NCBI GenBank assembly: GCA_022360595.1
Contig: JAKSCN010000400.1
Location: forward strand, 1-5,355
Source of the DNA: Chromatiales bacterium
GTDB lineage: Bacteria > Pseudomonadota > Gammaproteobacteria > Chromatiales > Chromatiaceae
Direction of reading: 5' to 3'
Length of the DNA stretch: 5,355 nucleotides
Made by a program: the position numbers and the translations under genes. A model generated the notes under the pieces. It was not told the DNA's origin and searched no databases. It saw nothing but the letters and a program-made list of their open reading frames with translations. Positions within the stretch are counted from its first letter, which is position 1, and each line of letters begins with the position of its first letter. Of this stretch, positions 1-5,115 are shown piece by piece.

Positions 1-1
1 G

Positions 2-697
2 GTGATGGTTATTATCCTCGCCATCTTGTCGGTGTCGGTCTACAACACCTTTCAGTACATCGCCCTGCAGTGGACGTTGGCGATCAATGTCGGTGTGGTT
101 GCCGCCTCGATGCCGTTAATGGTTTTTTTGATGACCTGGCTGATGGGCCAGGAGCGCACCAGTTGGCCACAGCGTTGGGGTGCGGTGTTTGCCCTGGTGG
201 GGGTGATGGTGATCATTTCGCGGGGTAATCTGCAGGTGCTGTTGGGGCTGCAGTTCAATCCGGGTGATTTGATGATGATACTGGCGGTGTTCGGTTTTGG
301 CCTCTACTCGGTGCTATTGAAGCGACTGGCGCCGGAGGTGGATAAGCTGGGCATGCTGCTGGTGTTGATCTTCTGGGGTGTTATCGGCATTCTGCCCTTC
401 TATCTCTGGGATATCAGCGACGGTGCACGCTTGGAGCTGAACGGCAGCACCGGTCTGATTCTCGCCTATGTGGGGATTTTTCCATCGATTCTCTCCTACT
501 ACTTCTGGAACAAGGCGGTTGCCCTGGGCGGCGCCAACCAGGCGGGTATGTACTGTAATCTGATCTCGGTTTACGCCAGTGTGTTGGCGGTGCTGTTTCT
601 CGGTGAAACGCTCAGCCTGTTCCACCTGATCGGTATGTTCACTATTTTCCTGGGGATATTTTTAGCAACTTTTTACAAAACGAAGGCGGTTGCATGA
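2..697 (+). CDS. DMT-superfamily (EamA) transporter, 5'-truncated by the window edge
   Basis: Inner-membrane protein of the drug/metabolite transporter superfamily; substrate unknown. The 231 visible residues hold about eight hydrophobic segments (roughly residues 3-21, 28-47, 58-74, 87-106, 117-136, 150-169, 182-200 and 206-225), against ten in a complete family member of about 290-300 residues. The first two helices are therefore outside the window, and the GTG at the left edge is not a believable start. Family hallmarks are the end of the first EamA repeat (NTFQYIAL at 15-22, then a small-residue helix and a helix ending in ISRG near 75) and the end of the second repeat, with FLGETLS at 199-205 before the last helix. 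The C-terminal tail is short and basic (YKTK). It stops at TGA, 42 bases before the next gene on the same strand. The family call is firm; the specific substrate cannot be read from sequence. Confidence 0.9.
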   Translation: MMVIILAILSVSVYNTFQYIALQWTLAINVGVVAASMPLMVFLMTWLMGQERTSWPQRWGAVFALVGVMVIISRGNLQVLLGLQFNPGDLMMILAVFGFGLYSVLLKRLAPEVDKLGMLLVLIFWGVIGILPFYLWDISDGARLELNGSTGLILAYVGIFPSILSYYFWNKAVALGGANQAGMYCNLISVYASVLAVLFLGETLSLFHLIGMFTIFLGIFLATFYKTKAVA

Positions 698-727
698 AGT
701 ACGCTAAGTGCAGGGTTCTTTTACGGT

Positions 728-733
728 AAGGAG
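728..733 (+). promoter_or_regulatory. Ribosome binding site fixing the GlsB-like start
   Basis: AAGGAG, a near-perfect Shine-Dalgarno, ends 6 bases before the ATG at 740. The in-frame TTG at 734 abuts it directly and is too close to be used, so the protein starts MGIFSW. Confidence 0.8.
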
Positions 734-739
734 TTGAGT

Positions 740-997
740 ATGGGGATTTTCTCGTGGATATTGATGGGGCTGATTGCCGGTGCGCTGGCCAAGTGGATTA
801 TGCCGGGTAAGGACCCGGGTGGGTTTTTCGTTACCATTTTGATTGGTATTGCCGGTGGTTTTCTGGGTGGCTTCATTGGTTCGACCTTGGGGTTTGGTAC
901 GGTATCCGGGTTTGATCTGCGCAGTCTGGGCCTGGCTATTGGTGGCGCACTGATTTTGCTGTTCGGTTATCGTCAACTGAAGCAGAATAGAGAGTAG
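740..997 (+). CDS. GlsB/YeaQ/YmgE-family small membrane protein
   Basis: Small integral membrane protein of 85 residues, the usual size for the transglycosylase-associated / GlsB-YeaQ-YmgE family. Its members are linked to general stress responses, but their biochemical activity is unknown. Visible features are three hydrophobic glycine-rich segments (about 3-21, 28-50 and 62-77), the family-type loop MPGKDPGG at 21-28 after the first helix, repeated GG pairs in the second helix (39-44), and a short charged tail (KQNRE). The start is ATG at 740 with AAGGAG six bases upstream. It lies 42 bases after the transporter and ends 10 bases before murI, so the three are probably co-transcribed; no promoter of its own is obvious. 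The protein family is confident, its role here is not. Confidence 0.9.
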   Translation: MGIFSWILMGLIAGALAKWIMPGKDPGGFFVTILIGIAGGFLGGFIGSTLGFGTVSGFDLRSLGLAIGGALILLFGYRQLKQNRE

Positions 998-1007
998 TCG
1001 CTGGTTA

Positions 1008-1802
1008 ATGCCCTCCTCCTCCCCTATCGGTATTTTTGATTCTGGCGTTGGTGGCCTGAGTGTGTTGCGCCATATTCGCGAGCGGTTGCCGTCGGAGGAG
1101 ATTATCTATGTGGCCGATCGCGGTTATATGCCCTACGGCGAGCGGTCGGTAGAGGAGGTTGCCGCCCGTTCGATTCAGATAGTTGAGTTTCTCCTCACCC
1201 AATCGGTTAAAGCGATTGTGGTTGCCTGCAATACAGCTACTGCGGCTGCGGTAAGCATTCTGCGAGAAAACTATGCTCTGCCTATCGTCGGTATGGAGCC
1301 GGGCATCAAACCAGCCATTGCCCAAAGCAAAAGCGGTCATGTCGGTGTGTTGGCGACTGAGGGCACTCTGTTGAGTGAGAAGTTTCGGGCACTGTTGGAC
1401 CGGTACAATGACGGTTGCCAAATCCATGTTCAGGCCTGCCCCGATTGGGTTGAGCATATTGAGCAGGGCCTGTCTGGTCAGCCGAGTGAGCCGGTTGTTC
1501 ACCGGCATCTAGCGCCGTTACTGGCAAAAGAGGTCGATAGCCTGGTGCTGGGCTGCACCCACTACCCGTTCCTTCGAGAGGCTATTCAACAGATGGCGGG
1601 GGATCAGGTCTCGGTTATCGAGACCGGTCAACCAGTGGCCCGGCAGCTCTACCGTCGTCTGGATGAATTGGATCTACTCAACGACTCAGGGTGCTCCGGC
1701 ACAGAGCAGTTTTGGGGCAGCGGTTCCACGACGGAGCTGCAACAGTTGGTCGCTAAACTTTGGGGTGAGTCGCCCGCAATCAATCCGCTGCCCGAGGTGT
1801 GA
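1008..1802 (+). CDS. murI: Glutamate racemase
   Basis: Cytoplasmic, cofactor-independent enzyme that interconverts L- and D-glutamate, supplying D-glutamate for the peptidoglycan stem peptide. The protein is 264 residues, normal for the Asp/Glu racemase family. All active-site blocks are present: GIFDSGVGG at 8-16 (D11, S12), PYGERS at 42-47, VACNTATAAA at 72-81 with catalytic C74, ATEGTL at 116-121, and GCTHYP at 182-187 with catalytic C183 and H185. The two catalytic cysteines act from opposite faces of the substrate in this family. Nothing suggests inactivation. The start ATG follows the upstream stop by 10 bases; only a weak purine stretch (AGAGAG, 989-994) lies before it at a long spacing, so translation may depend partly on ribosomes arriving from the gene upstream. 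It ends at TGA 1800-1802 and is followed by what looks like a separate promoter. Confidence 0.97.
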   Translation: MPSSSPIGIFDSGVGGLSVLRHIRERLPSEEIIYVADRGYMPYGERSVEEVAARSIQIVEFLLTQSVKAIVVACNTATAAAVSILRENYALPIVGMEPGIKPAIAQSKSGHVGVLATEGTLLSEKFRALLDRYNDGCQIHVQACPDWVEHIEQGLSGQPSEPVVHRHLAPLLAKEVDSLVLGCTHYPFLREAIQQMAGDQVSVIETGQPVARQLYRRLDELDLLNDSGCSGTEQFWGSGSTTELQQLVAKLWGESPAINPLPEV

Positions 1803-1810
1803 ACCCTGCG

Positions 1811-1840
1811 TTCAAAAATGGCGTTGCGGTTATCTATACT
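1811..1840 (+). promoter_or_regulatory. Candidate sigma-70 promoter for the GyrI-like gene
   Basis: TTCAAA at 1811-1816 (four of six matches to TTGACA) and TATACT at 1835-1840 (five of six to TATAAT) are separated by 18 bases. Transcription would start near 1847, giving a leader of about 28 bases that contains the TAAGGA ribosome site at 1862-1867. The position between murI and the next gene fits, but this is pattern matching only. Confidence 0.4.
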
Positions 1841-1874
1841 TTTTAGGCCACCCTACACCATTAAGGACAAGATC

Positions 1875-2330
1875 ATGAACGCCGAAATCAAAGAGATGCC
1901 CGCCTACCGGGTTGCGTCAGTGCGTAAGTTGGGTCCCTACGGTCCCGAAACGGCAGAGGCCGCATTCAAAGAGCTGGCAGCCTGGGCCGGGCCGAAGGGG
2001 CTGTTTGAATCGGAGCAGTTGTTCGGTCTCTATTGGGATAACCCGGAGATCACTCCCCCTGAACAGTGCCGCATGGACGCCTGTATCACCTTTCCTGATG
2101 ATATGGAACCGGCGCTGGATGTGCAGACAATCAGCGCCGGGAGTTATGCGGTGTGCCATTTTGAGATTACCGCTGACCAATTCCCCCAGGCCTGGATGGA
2201 TGCTTTTGCCTGGCTGGAGGAGAACGGCCATGAGTATAGTGGCAGCCCCTGCTACGAGTTCTACCACAGCAGTTCCAAGGATGAGATTGAGGTTGTTGAT
2301 ATCTGCATCCCAGTGATGATTGATACATAA
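1875..2330 (+). CDS. GyrI-like (SbmC-type) small-molecule-binding domain protein
   Basis: Stand-alone GyrI-like / AraC effector-binding domain protein of 151 residues, predicted cytoplasmic. Family members bind small hydrophobic or cationic ligands; the E. coli founder (SbmC/GyrI) counters DNA gyrase poisons, but most homologues have unknown ligands. Sequence support: the opening strand with PAYRVASVRKLGPYG (9-23), a central FGLYWDNPEITPPEQCR block (50-66) that matches the 'Y.D.P..t....r.d' pattern, MDACITFP (67-74), a SAGSYAVCHFE strand (86-96), and the closing IEVVDICIPV (139-148), the usual last strand. There is no helix-turn-helix region, so it is not itself an AraC regulator. ATG at 1875 is preferred because TAAGGA lies seven bases upstream; an in-frame ATG at 1818 would run the coding sequence through the likely promoter and has no ribosome site. 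The ligand is unknown, and gyrase protection should not be assumed. Confidence 0.88.
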   Translation: MNAEIKEMPAYRVASVRKLGPYGPETAEAAFKELAAWAGPKGLFESEQLFGLYWDNPEITPPEQCRMDACITFPDDMEPALDVQTISAGSYAVCHFEITADQFPQAWMDAFAWLEENGHEYSGSPCYEFYHSSSKDEIEVVDICIPVMIDT

Positions 2331-2339
2331 GGTTGTTTT

Positions 2340-2372
2340 GGGGCTGCAGGCGATGTTTGGATTAACAGCCCT
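2340..2372 (+). terminator. Weak hairpin after the GyrI-like gene
   Basis: GGGCTG at 2341-2346 pairs with CAGCCC at 2366-2371 (six perfect pairs plus a G-T pair, loop of about 19 bases), starting ten bases after the stop codon. No run of T follows, so it is at best a poor intrinsic terminator. Confidence 0.25.
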
Positions 2373-2442
2373 TGATAACAGTTGCCCTAGAGCCTGTTAG
2401 CACTAATCTGATCATTACTGCCAGGCTAACTTCCTTTGAAAG

Positions 2443-2499
2443 CACCCTGCGGGTATAAAAGGGCTGGGGTGAGAATATCAATCAAAGCTATCGGCTCTA
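2443..2499 (+). repeat. Degenerate REP-like repeat, copy A (same orientation as copy C)
   Basis: The segment keeps the outer parts of the hairpin repeat seen at 2858-2896: CCCTGCGGG in place of a full stem, then GGGCTGGGGTGAG (2461-2473), differing at one base from GGGTTGGGGTGAG in copy C. Similarity continues beyond the repeat: TCAATCAAAGCT at 2478-2489 and ATCGGCTCTA at 2490-2499 match 2897-2908 and 2915-2924. The hairpin itself is largely lost, so this looks like an old copy. It does not code for anything recognisable. Confidence 0.6.
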
Positions 2500-2620
2500 T
2501 TACCACTTGACGCCAAAACCTGTGGCCATTTAATTGACGCTCTCGCAAATGCTTCCATAATGCAGATTCTGCTTCACTGAATTAGCAGTGTATGTGTGGG
2601 CTTGTGATAGTAATGTTTTT

Positions 2621-2660
2621 GATCCCCTCACCCTGTCCCTCTCCCGGTGGGAGAGGGGAC
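2621..2660 (-). repeat. REP-like hairpin repeat, copy B
   Basis: CCCTCTCCC at 2637-2645 pairs perfectly with GGGAGAGGG at 2649-2657 around a three-base loop, preceded by the conserved GATCCCCTCACCC block (2621-2633). Aligned to the reverse complement of copy C, 32 of 38 positions agree; the six differences fall in two triplets, the hairpin loop and the linker. Its composition matches a repeat class scattered between genes in many proteobacteria, some of which are mobilised by REP-associated (RAYT) transposases. No such transposase gene is in the window. Confidence 0.85.
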
Positions 2661-2857
2661 CCTTTGTTATAGACTTATAAATATTTCCTACTCCATTAGC
2701 TCTCAGTAAGCATACAAAATGCCTTTTCAAAAGCACATAAATTCCGCTATAACTCAATGGCTTACTGAATCATAAGTACACTATTTTACCTACACACTCC
2801 CTGATAACCCTTAATCTAGAATAACTCTCCAGTGCCTATAGATTCCCACCCAACTAA
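2661..2857. other. AT-rich core between inverted repeats B and C, no gene
   Basis: No coding region or RNA gene is recognisable. One internal inverted pair, TCAGTAAGC (2703-2711) and GCTTACTGA (2760-2768), could form a nine-pair stem with a 48-base loop inside the larger B/C structure. The only open frames are short, without ribosome sites or any similarity I recognise. Confidence 0.5.
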
Positions 2858-2896
2858 CCCCCTCTCCCTCTGGGAGAGGGTTGGGGTGAGGGGATC
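2858..2896 (+). repeat. REP-like hairpin repeat, copy C, inverted relative to copy B
   Basis: CCCTCTCCC at 2860-2868 and GGGAGAGGG at 2872-2880 form a perfect nine-pair stem with a TCT loop, followed by TTGGGGTGAGGGGATC. Together with copy B it brackets about 197 bases of AT-rich sequence, so 2621-2896 forms one inverted-repeat unit, like a bacterial interspersed mosaic element or a small non-autonomous transposon. The bases flanking the unit show no obvious target-site duplication. Confidence 0.85.
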
Positions 2897-2924
2897 TCAA
2901 TCAAAGCTAAAGCTATCTGCTCTA

Positions 2925-3190
2925 ATGCACTGTCAAGCCCAAATATGACGGCAAAAAGGTGTAAATCTTTTAAACACATTAACAACGCAACACAAAGCCC
3001 CTATGCCGTAACAATTCTCCGAGTCTGGAGCAGTCAAAGACCTTGCTTGGTATCAGGACGCGTCAAGGAGGCTCGCAGGATCTACTGCAATAATCCTGTA
3101 GCGGATCTGGCGTGTCTCTTGCAGGCTTCTTATGGGATTTACCTTTTTAGCGATATCAGCGGAGCTTCTGAGGTCTATACTAATATCGGG
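2925..3190. other. Non-coding stretch upstream of the secreted-protein gene
   Basis: An 82-codon + strand frame (ATG 2945 to TAA 3193) crosses this stretch, but it has no Shine-Dalgarno, begins in the flank of repeat C, and its product is rich in cysteine, arginine and serine with no recognisable domain. I treat it as chance or decayed sequence. A small alternative-pairing region (CAGGAT 3077-3082 with ATCCTG 3094-3099, or CTAC 3083-3086 with GTAG 3098-3101) could fold, but it fits no riboswitch family I know. Confidence 0.4.
3153..3181 (+). promoter_or_regulatory. Candidate promoter for the secreted-protein gene
   Basis: TATACT at 3176-3181 is a good -10 box; the -35 at 17-base spacing (ATATCA, 3153-3158) matches only three of six positions. 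Transcription would start close to 3188, leaving a leader of about 15 bases that just includes the ribosome site. An activator or a different upstream promoter is possible. Confidence 0.25.
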
Positions 3191-3196
3191 TAAGGA
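3191..3196 (+). promoter_or_regulatory. Ribosome binding site that decides the start at 3203
   Basis: TAAGGA directly abuts the ATG at 3197 but sits six bases before the second in-frame ATG at 3203. Only the latter has normal spacing, so translation should begin at 3203. Confidence 0.65.
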
Positions 3197-3202
3197 ATGA
3201 AG

Positions 3203-3820
3203 ATGAATATTGATCGGCAGGGTCGCTTTCGGCTTTTTCTGAGAAATCAGTCCGTGTGGATTGCAGCGTTGTCGCTATGCTCGGGGGTGGCGCTGGCGTG
3301 CGAAGACCCCACGCTGCACCCGGGAAAGGCTGAGTTCACGGCCTTGGTGGAATCTCTCCGATCACAACCTCGCAGTCTTGTATCGTTGAGATACAAGATC
3401 GATGATGAGCGTGGAGCGTTTAGCCCGTTATCTGTCCGGTTGTTGTTCTGGCCAAATGAACCCTATGAGCGAGGACGATTTATTGTGACACCGAGTAACG
3501 GTGTCAAGCTGATCGATTTTTCCGGTAGTGAAAAGATTCCCTACAAAGGCTCATTCGAATTCACCGTACTGCCGACCCGGAGCGGTTACCACCACCTAAA
3601 GGTCGAAACCATTGTGGAAAAGGCTGGAGAGGAGAAGCGGCATACCGCTGCCCTTGCTCTGCGTGTTGGACTGAACCACTCGAAGGTGCCGGGACAGAGT
3701 GAAACCACCCGGTTCGGTTTCGCCGGGTCCAGACTGAAAGAGATGCTGATGAAAAACCAGGGCGCCGAAACAAAAACAGACAGCCCTGGAATACAGACTA
3801 TAAAGGGTGATTTAAAATAG
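3203..3820 (+). CDS. Exported beta-rich protein of unknown function
   Basis: Predicted periplasmic or secreted protein of 205 residues; I do not recognise its family. The N-terminus is a classic Sec signal: basic residues R5, R8, R10 and R14, a hydrophobic stretch at about 18-31, and a likely signal peptidase I site after A32 (ALA before C33). C33 is not in a good lipobox (A-L-A-C), so lipidation is unlikely. The mature part alternates short hydrophobic strands with turns (about 55-165), including LLFWPNEPYERGRFIV near 79-94 and GYHHLKVETIV near 128-138, which suggests an immunoglobulin-like or other beta sandwich. The last 40 residues are polar and look flexible. The start at 3203 is chosen over the ATG at 3197 for ribosome-site spacing. 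It follows about 870 bases without a gene, appears monocistronic, and converges on the muramidase/lipoprotein unit; nothing ties it functionally to that pair. Confidence 0.75.
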   Translation: MNIDRQGRFRLFLRNQSVWIAALSLCSGVALACEDPTLHPGKAEFTALVESLRSQPRSLVSLRYKIDDERGAFSPLSVRLLFWPNEPYERGRFIVTPSNGVKLIDFSGSEKIPYKGSFEFTVLPTRSGYHHLKVETIVEKAGEEKRHTAALALRVGLNHSKVPGQSETTRFGFAGSRLKEMLMKNQGAETKTDSPGIQTIKGDLK

Positions 3821-3827
3821 GAGATGG

Positions 3828-3870
3828 ACGCTGGCGCTACCCCCTAACCGTGACGGATAGCGCCAGTCGT
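3828..3870. terminator. Strong hairpin between convergent genes
   Basis: CTGGCGCTA (3831-3839) pairs perfectly with TAGCGCCAG (3858-3866); ACG/CGT can extend the stem past a one-base bulge, and CCG/CGG (3848-3850 and 3854-3856) forms an inner stem in the loop. It lies between two stop codons facing each other (3818-3820 on +, 3902-3904 on -), so a bidirectional terminator or transcript-end stabiliser is likely. Neither side has the run of T expected of an intrinsic terminator. Confidence 0.5.
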
Positions 3871-3901
3871 AGTGATGATCAAATGAGTGTCAACAGAGGC
3901 T

Positions 3902-4561
3902 CTAGGGATAGGTCGTTGCTTTAAGGGGCTCCTGCTGTTCCGGGTCATAGATAATCAGTGTTGAATAGCCCCGATAATTTCCCTCTTTTGCTTCATCCAG
4001 AACCCAAACAATCCAATCGGGTGCGCTGTTGTCATTCATATTTGCCACGGCAACCACTTCTAACGTGAACGCCCAATCTTCCGAGTCAAACCGTGTGATC
4101 GGCCCCGTTGCTGAGCTGCTTTGGGGAAACAGCGATTGCAGGGTATGTGTGTTCTCATCGGCTGCTCTATAGAGTGAGGAGGAGAAAGAGCGAAGGTCCA
4201 GTTGTGATAGGAGCAACTCCCCCATCGAGGAGAAGTCTATGCGTTTATCAGGCGCACCGTATGAATCCGATAAAATCTTGAGGGCATCGCAAATCAAATA
4301 CTCACTTTTTACAGCCTGGTTGTGAACCGTCTCTTCGATATCGTGTTTTGGTGCCAGGTCAAAATAGGTCTCACAATTGGAGGCTGTGTGACCTCCGCTG
4401 TATGAGAGTGGCGTTCGCGCTTTTTTGAAGGAGTTGTTAAAGTCCTTATACGATTGTAACAACGCCTTATTTGAGATGTGGGATGTATCTTGCGACTTTA
4501 TAGTGGCACAAGAGGTTAGAAAGCCTAGAGCTAAAATAAAAAGTATATGTGAAGTTTTCAC
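3902..4561 (-). CDS. Outer-membrane-type lipoprotein, candidate immunity protein to the muramidase
   Basis: Predicted lipoprotein of 219 residues; family not recognised. The N-terminus has K2, a hydrophobic core (6-14) and a clean lipobox LTSC at 15-18, so C18 would be lipidated; A19 at position +2 is not an inner-membrane retention signal, so sorting to the outer membrane is expected. The mature part has two cysteines (C63, C91) able to form a periplasmic disulfide. A conserved-looking C-terminal block follows: NMNDNSAPDWIVWVLDEA at 174-191, then GNYRGYSTLIIYDP at 194-207, rich in Asp, Asn, Trp and Tyr and possibly a metal or partner surface. It starts with GTG inside the muramidase stop (GTGA overlap), with a GGAG ribosome site eight bases upstream, so the two are translated together. 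The pairing and cell location suggest it protects the periplasm against the muramidase; that is inference. A spanin (Rz1-like) role is unlikely given its length and lack of proline-rich sequence. Confidence 0.8.
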   Translation of the reverse strand: MKTSHILFILALGFLTSCATIKSQDTSHISNKALLQSYKDFNNSFKKARTPLSYSGGHTASNCETYFDLAPKHDIEETVHNQAVKSEYLICDALKILSDSYGAPDKRIDFSSMGELLLSQLDLRSFSSSLYRAADENTHTLQSLFPQSSSATGPITRFDSEDWAFTLEVVAVANMNDNSAPDWIVWVLDEAKEGNYRGYSTLIIYDPEQQEPLKATTYP

Positions 4562-5115
4562 TTAATCTTCTCCAGCAGTGCGGCCTCTTTTTTTCTTCTC
4601 GTTGGATAGGCATCACCAAAAGCTTTGAGTATCTTTATCGCTTTAGGCCAATCCTGTGAGGTAACAGCTTTCCAGAATTTAGGCGTTCTAATGTTTAAAC
4701 CAACGCCATATTGAAATGAAACTGATGCTATAACTGTCTGCGCTTGAGGTGGAATATCAATAAACTTTTTCGTATTCCCAGGAGCGGCATTGTATTTAAA
4801 TTTCAGCTTAGTAATGTGAGCTGATTTTACCGCTTTATCTATTGCTTTAGCTTCTGCCAAGTCAATGGTTAGAGGTGAGCTTTTCAGCAGATCCTGAGCA
4901 GTTGTACCCTGGGCGCCTAAGTAGGGTTTCAGTTTAGTGATAAGTGAAGCGTCCAGCTTTAATTGTTTGAGGTCATTTTCATCGCGCTGGCCAAGATCAA
5001 ATCCTGTCGCGATAGTGACTCCACTCTTGCTTACAGCAGCAGCGGGAACATAGCCTGTTGTTTTGCAGCCCCCTTCGAGGTTGCTCAAAAATTGGTAGTC
5101 GATTTTCTCTGCCAT
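4558..5115 (-). CDS. Pesticin-like (T4-lysozyme-fold) muramidase, candidate antibacterial effector
   Basis: Predicted peptidoglycan muramidase of 185 residues, essentially one catalytic domain of the pesticin C-terminal / phage lysozyme type, cleaving the glycan between MurNAc and GlcNAc. Evidence: IDYQFLSNLEGG at 5-16 with the probable catalytic E14; SGVTIATGFDLGQ at 31-43 with T34 and D40, six residues apart as are the Thr and Asp of the pesticin Glu/Thr/Asp triad; PYLGAQGTTA at 64-73; AQTVIASVSFQYG at 125-137; FW and DW pairs at 147-148 and 155-156; and the closing Y170, T172, R173, R174, E177 typical of lysozyme C-termini. There is no signal peptide, receptor-binding or translocation domain, so it needs another route to peptidoglycan: a type VI or similar system, phage-type lysis, or cell lysis. 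ATG at 5115 has AAGGAG (5123-5128) seven bases upstream. Low G+C suggests acquisition by transfer. The lysozyme-fold assignment is fairly sure; the effector role is inferred from the linked lipoprotein. Confidence 0.82.
   Translation of the reverse strand: MAEKIDYQFLSNLEGGCKTTGYVPAAAVSKSGVTIATGFDLGQRDENDLKQLKLDASLITKLKPYLGAQGTTAQDLLKSSPLTIDLAEAKAIDKAVKSAHITKLKFKYNAAPGNTKKFIDIPPQAQTVIASVSFQYGVGLNIRTPKFWKAVTSQDWPKAIKILKAFGDAYPTRRKKEAALLEKIK
4570..4573 (-). promoter_or_regulatory. Ribosome binding site for the lipoprotein, inside the muramidase gene
   Basis: GGAG on the - strand, within the last codons of the muramidase gene, lies eight bases before the GTG start at 4561. With the GTGA stop/start overlap this supports translational coupling and the choice of GTG as start. 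Confidence 0.65.

Noticed and set aside
1005..1527. Long antisense open frames across murI
   Set aside because: They are shadows of the strong murI coding frame; their products have no recognisable motifs and no ribosome sites.
1818..1874. Longer N-terminus for the GyrI-like protein from ATG 1818
   Set aside because: It would cover the probable -10 box at 1835-1840, has no ribosome site, and adds residues not expected before the family's first strand.
2530..2757. 75-codon - strand open frame across repeat B
   Set aside because: It runs through the hairpin repeat and the AT-rich core, lacks a ribosome site, and its product has no recognisable features.
3070..3105. Riboswitch or small RNA suggested by alternative short stems
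   Set aside because: The stems are only four to six pairs and the conserved bases of known classes such as cyclic-di-GMP or cobalamin switches are absent.
2945..3193. 82-codon + strand open frame before the secreted-protein gene
   Set aside because: No ribosome site, unusual amino-acid mix with no recognisable domain, and it begins within the flank of repeat C. Its stop coinciding with the next ribosome site is intriguing but not enough.
3840..3870. Integron attC-like site (CCCCTAAC and nearby palindromic bases)
   Set aside because: The core triplets do not fit the RYYYAAC/GTTRRRY consensus and no matching second site lies at the expected distance, including around the GTTAGGA at 5315.
3902..5115. 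Phage lysis cassette (endolysin plus spanin)
   Set aside because: No holin or phage genes are visible; the lipoprotein is 219 residues with a folded-looking C-terminus, unlike short proline-rich Rz1 spanins, and there is no Rz-type partner. Not fully excluded without flanking sequence.
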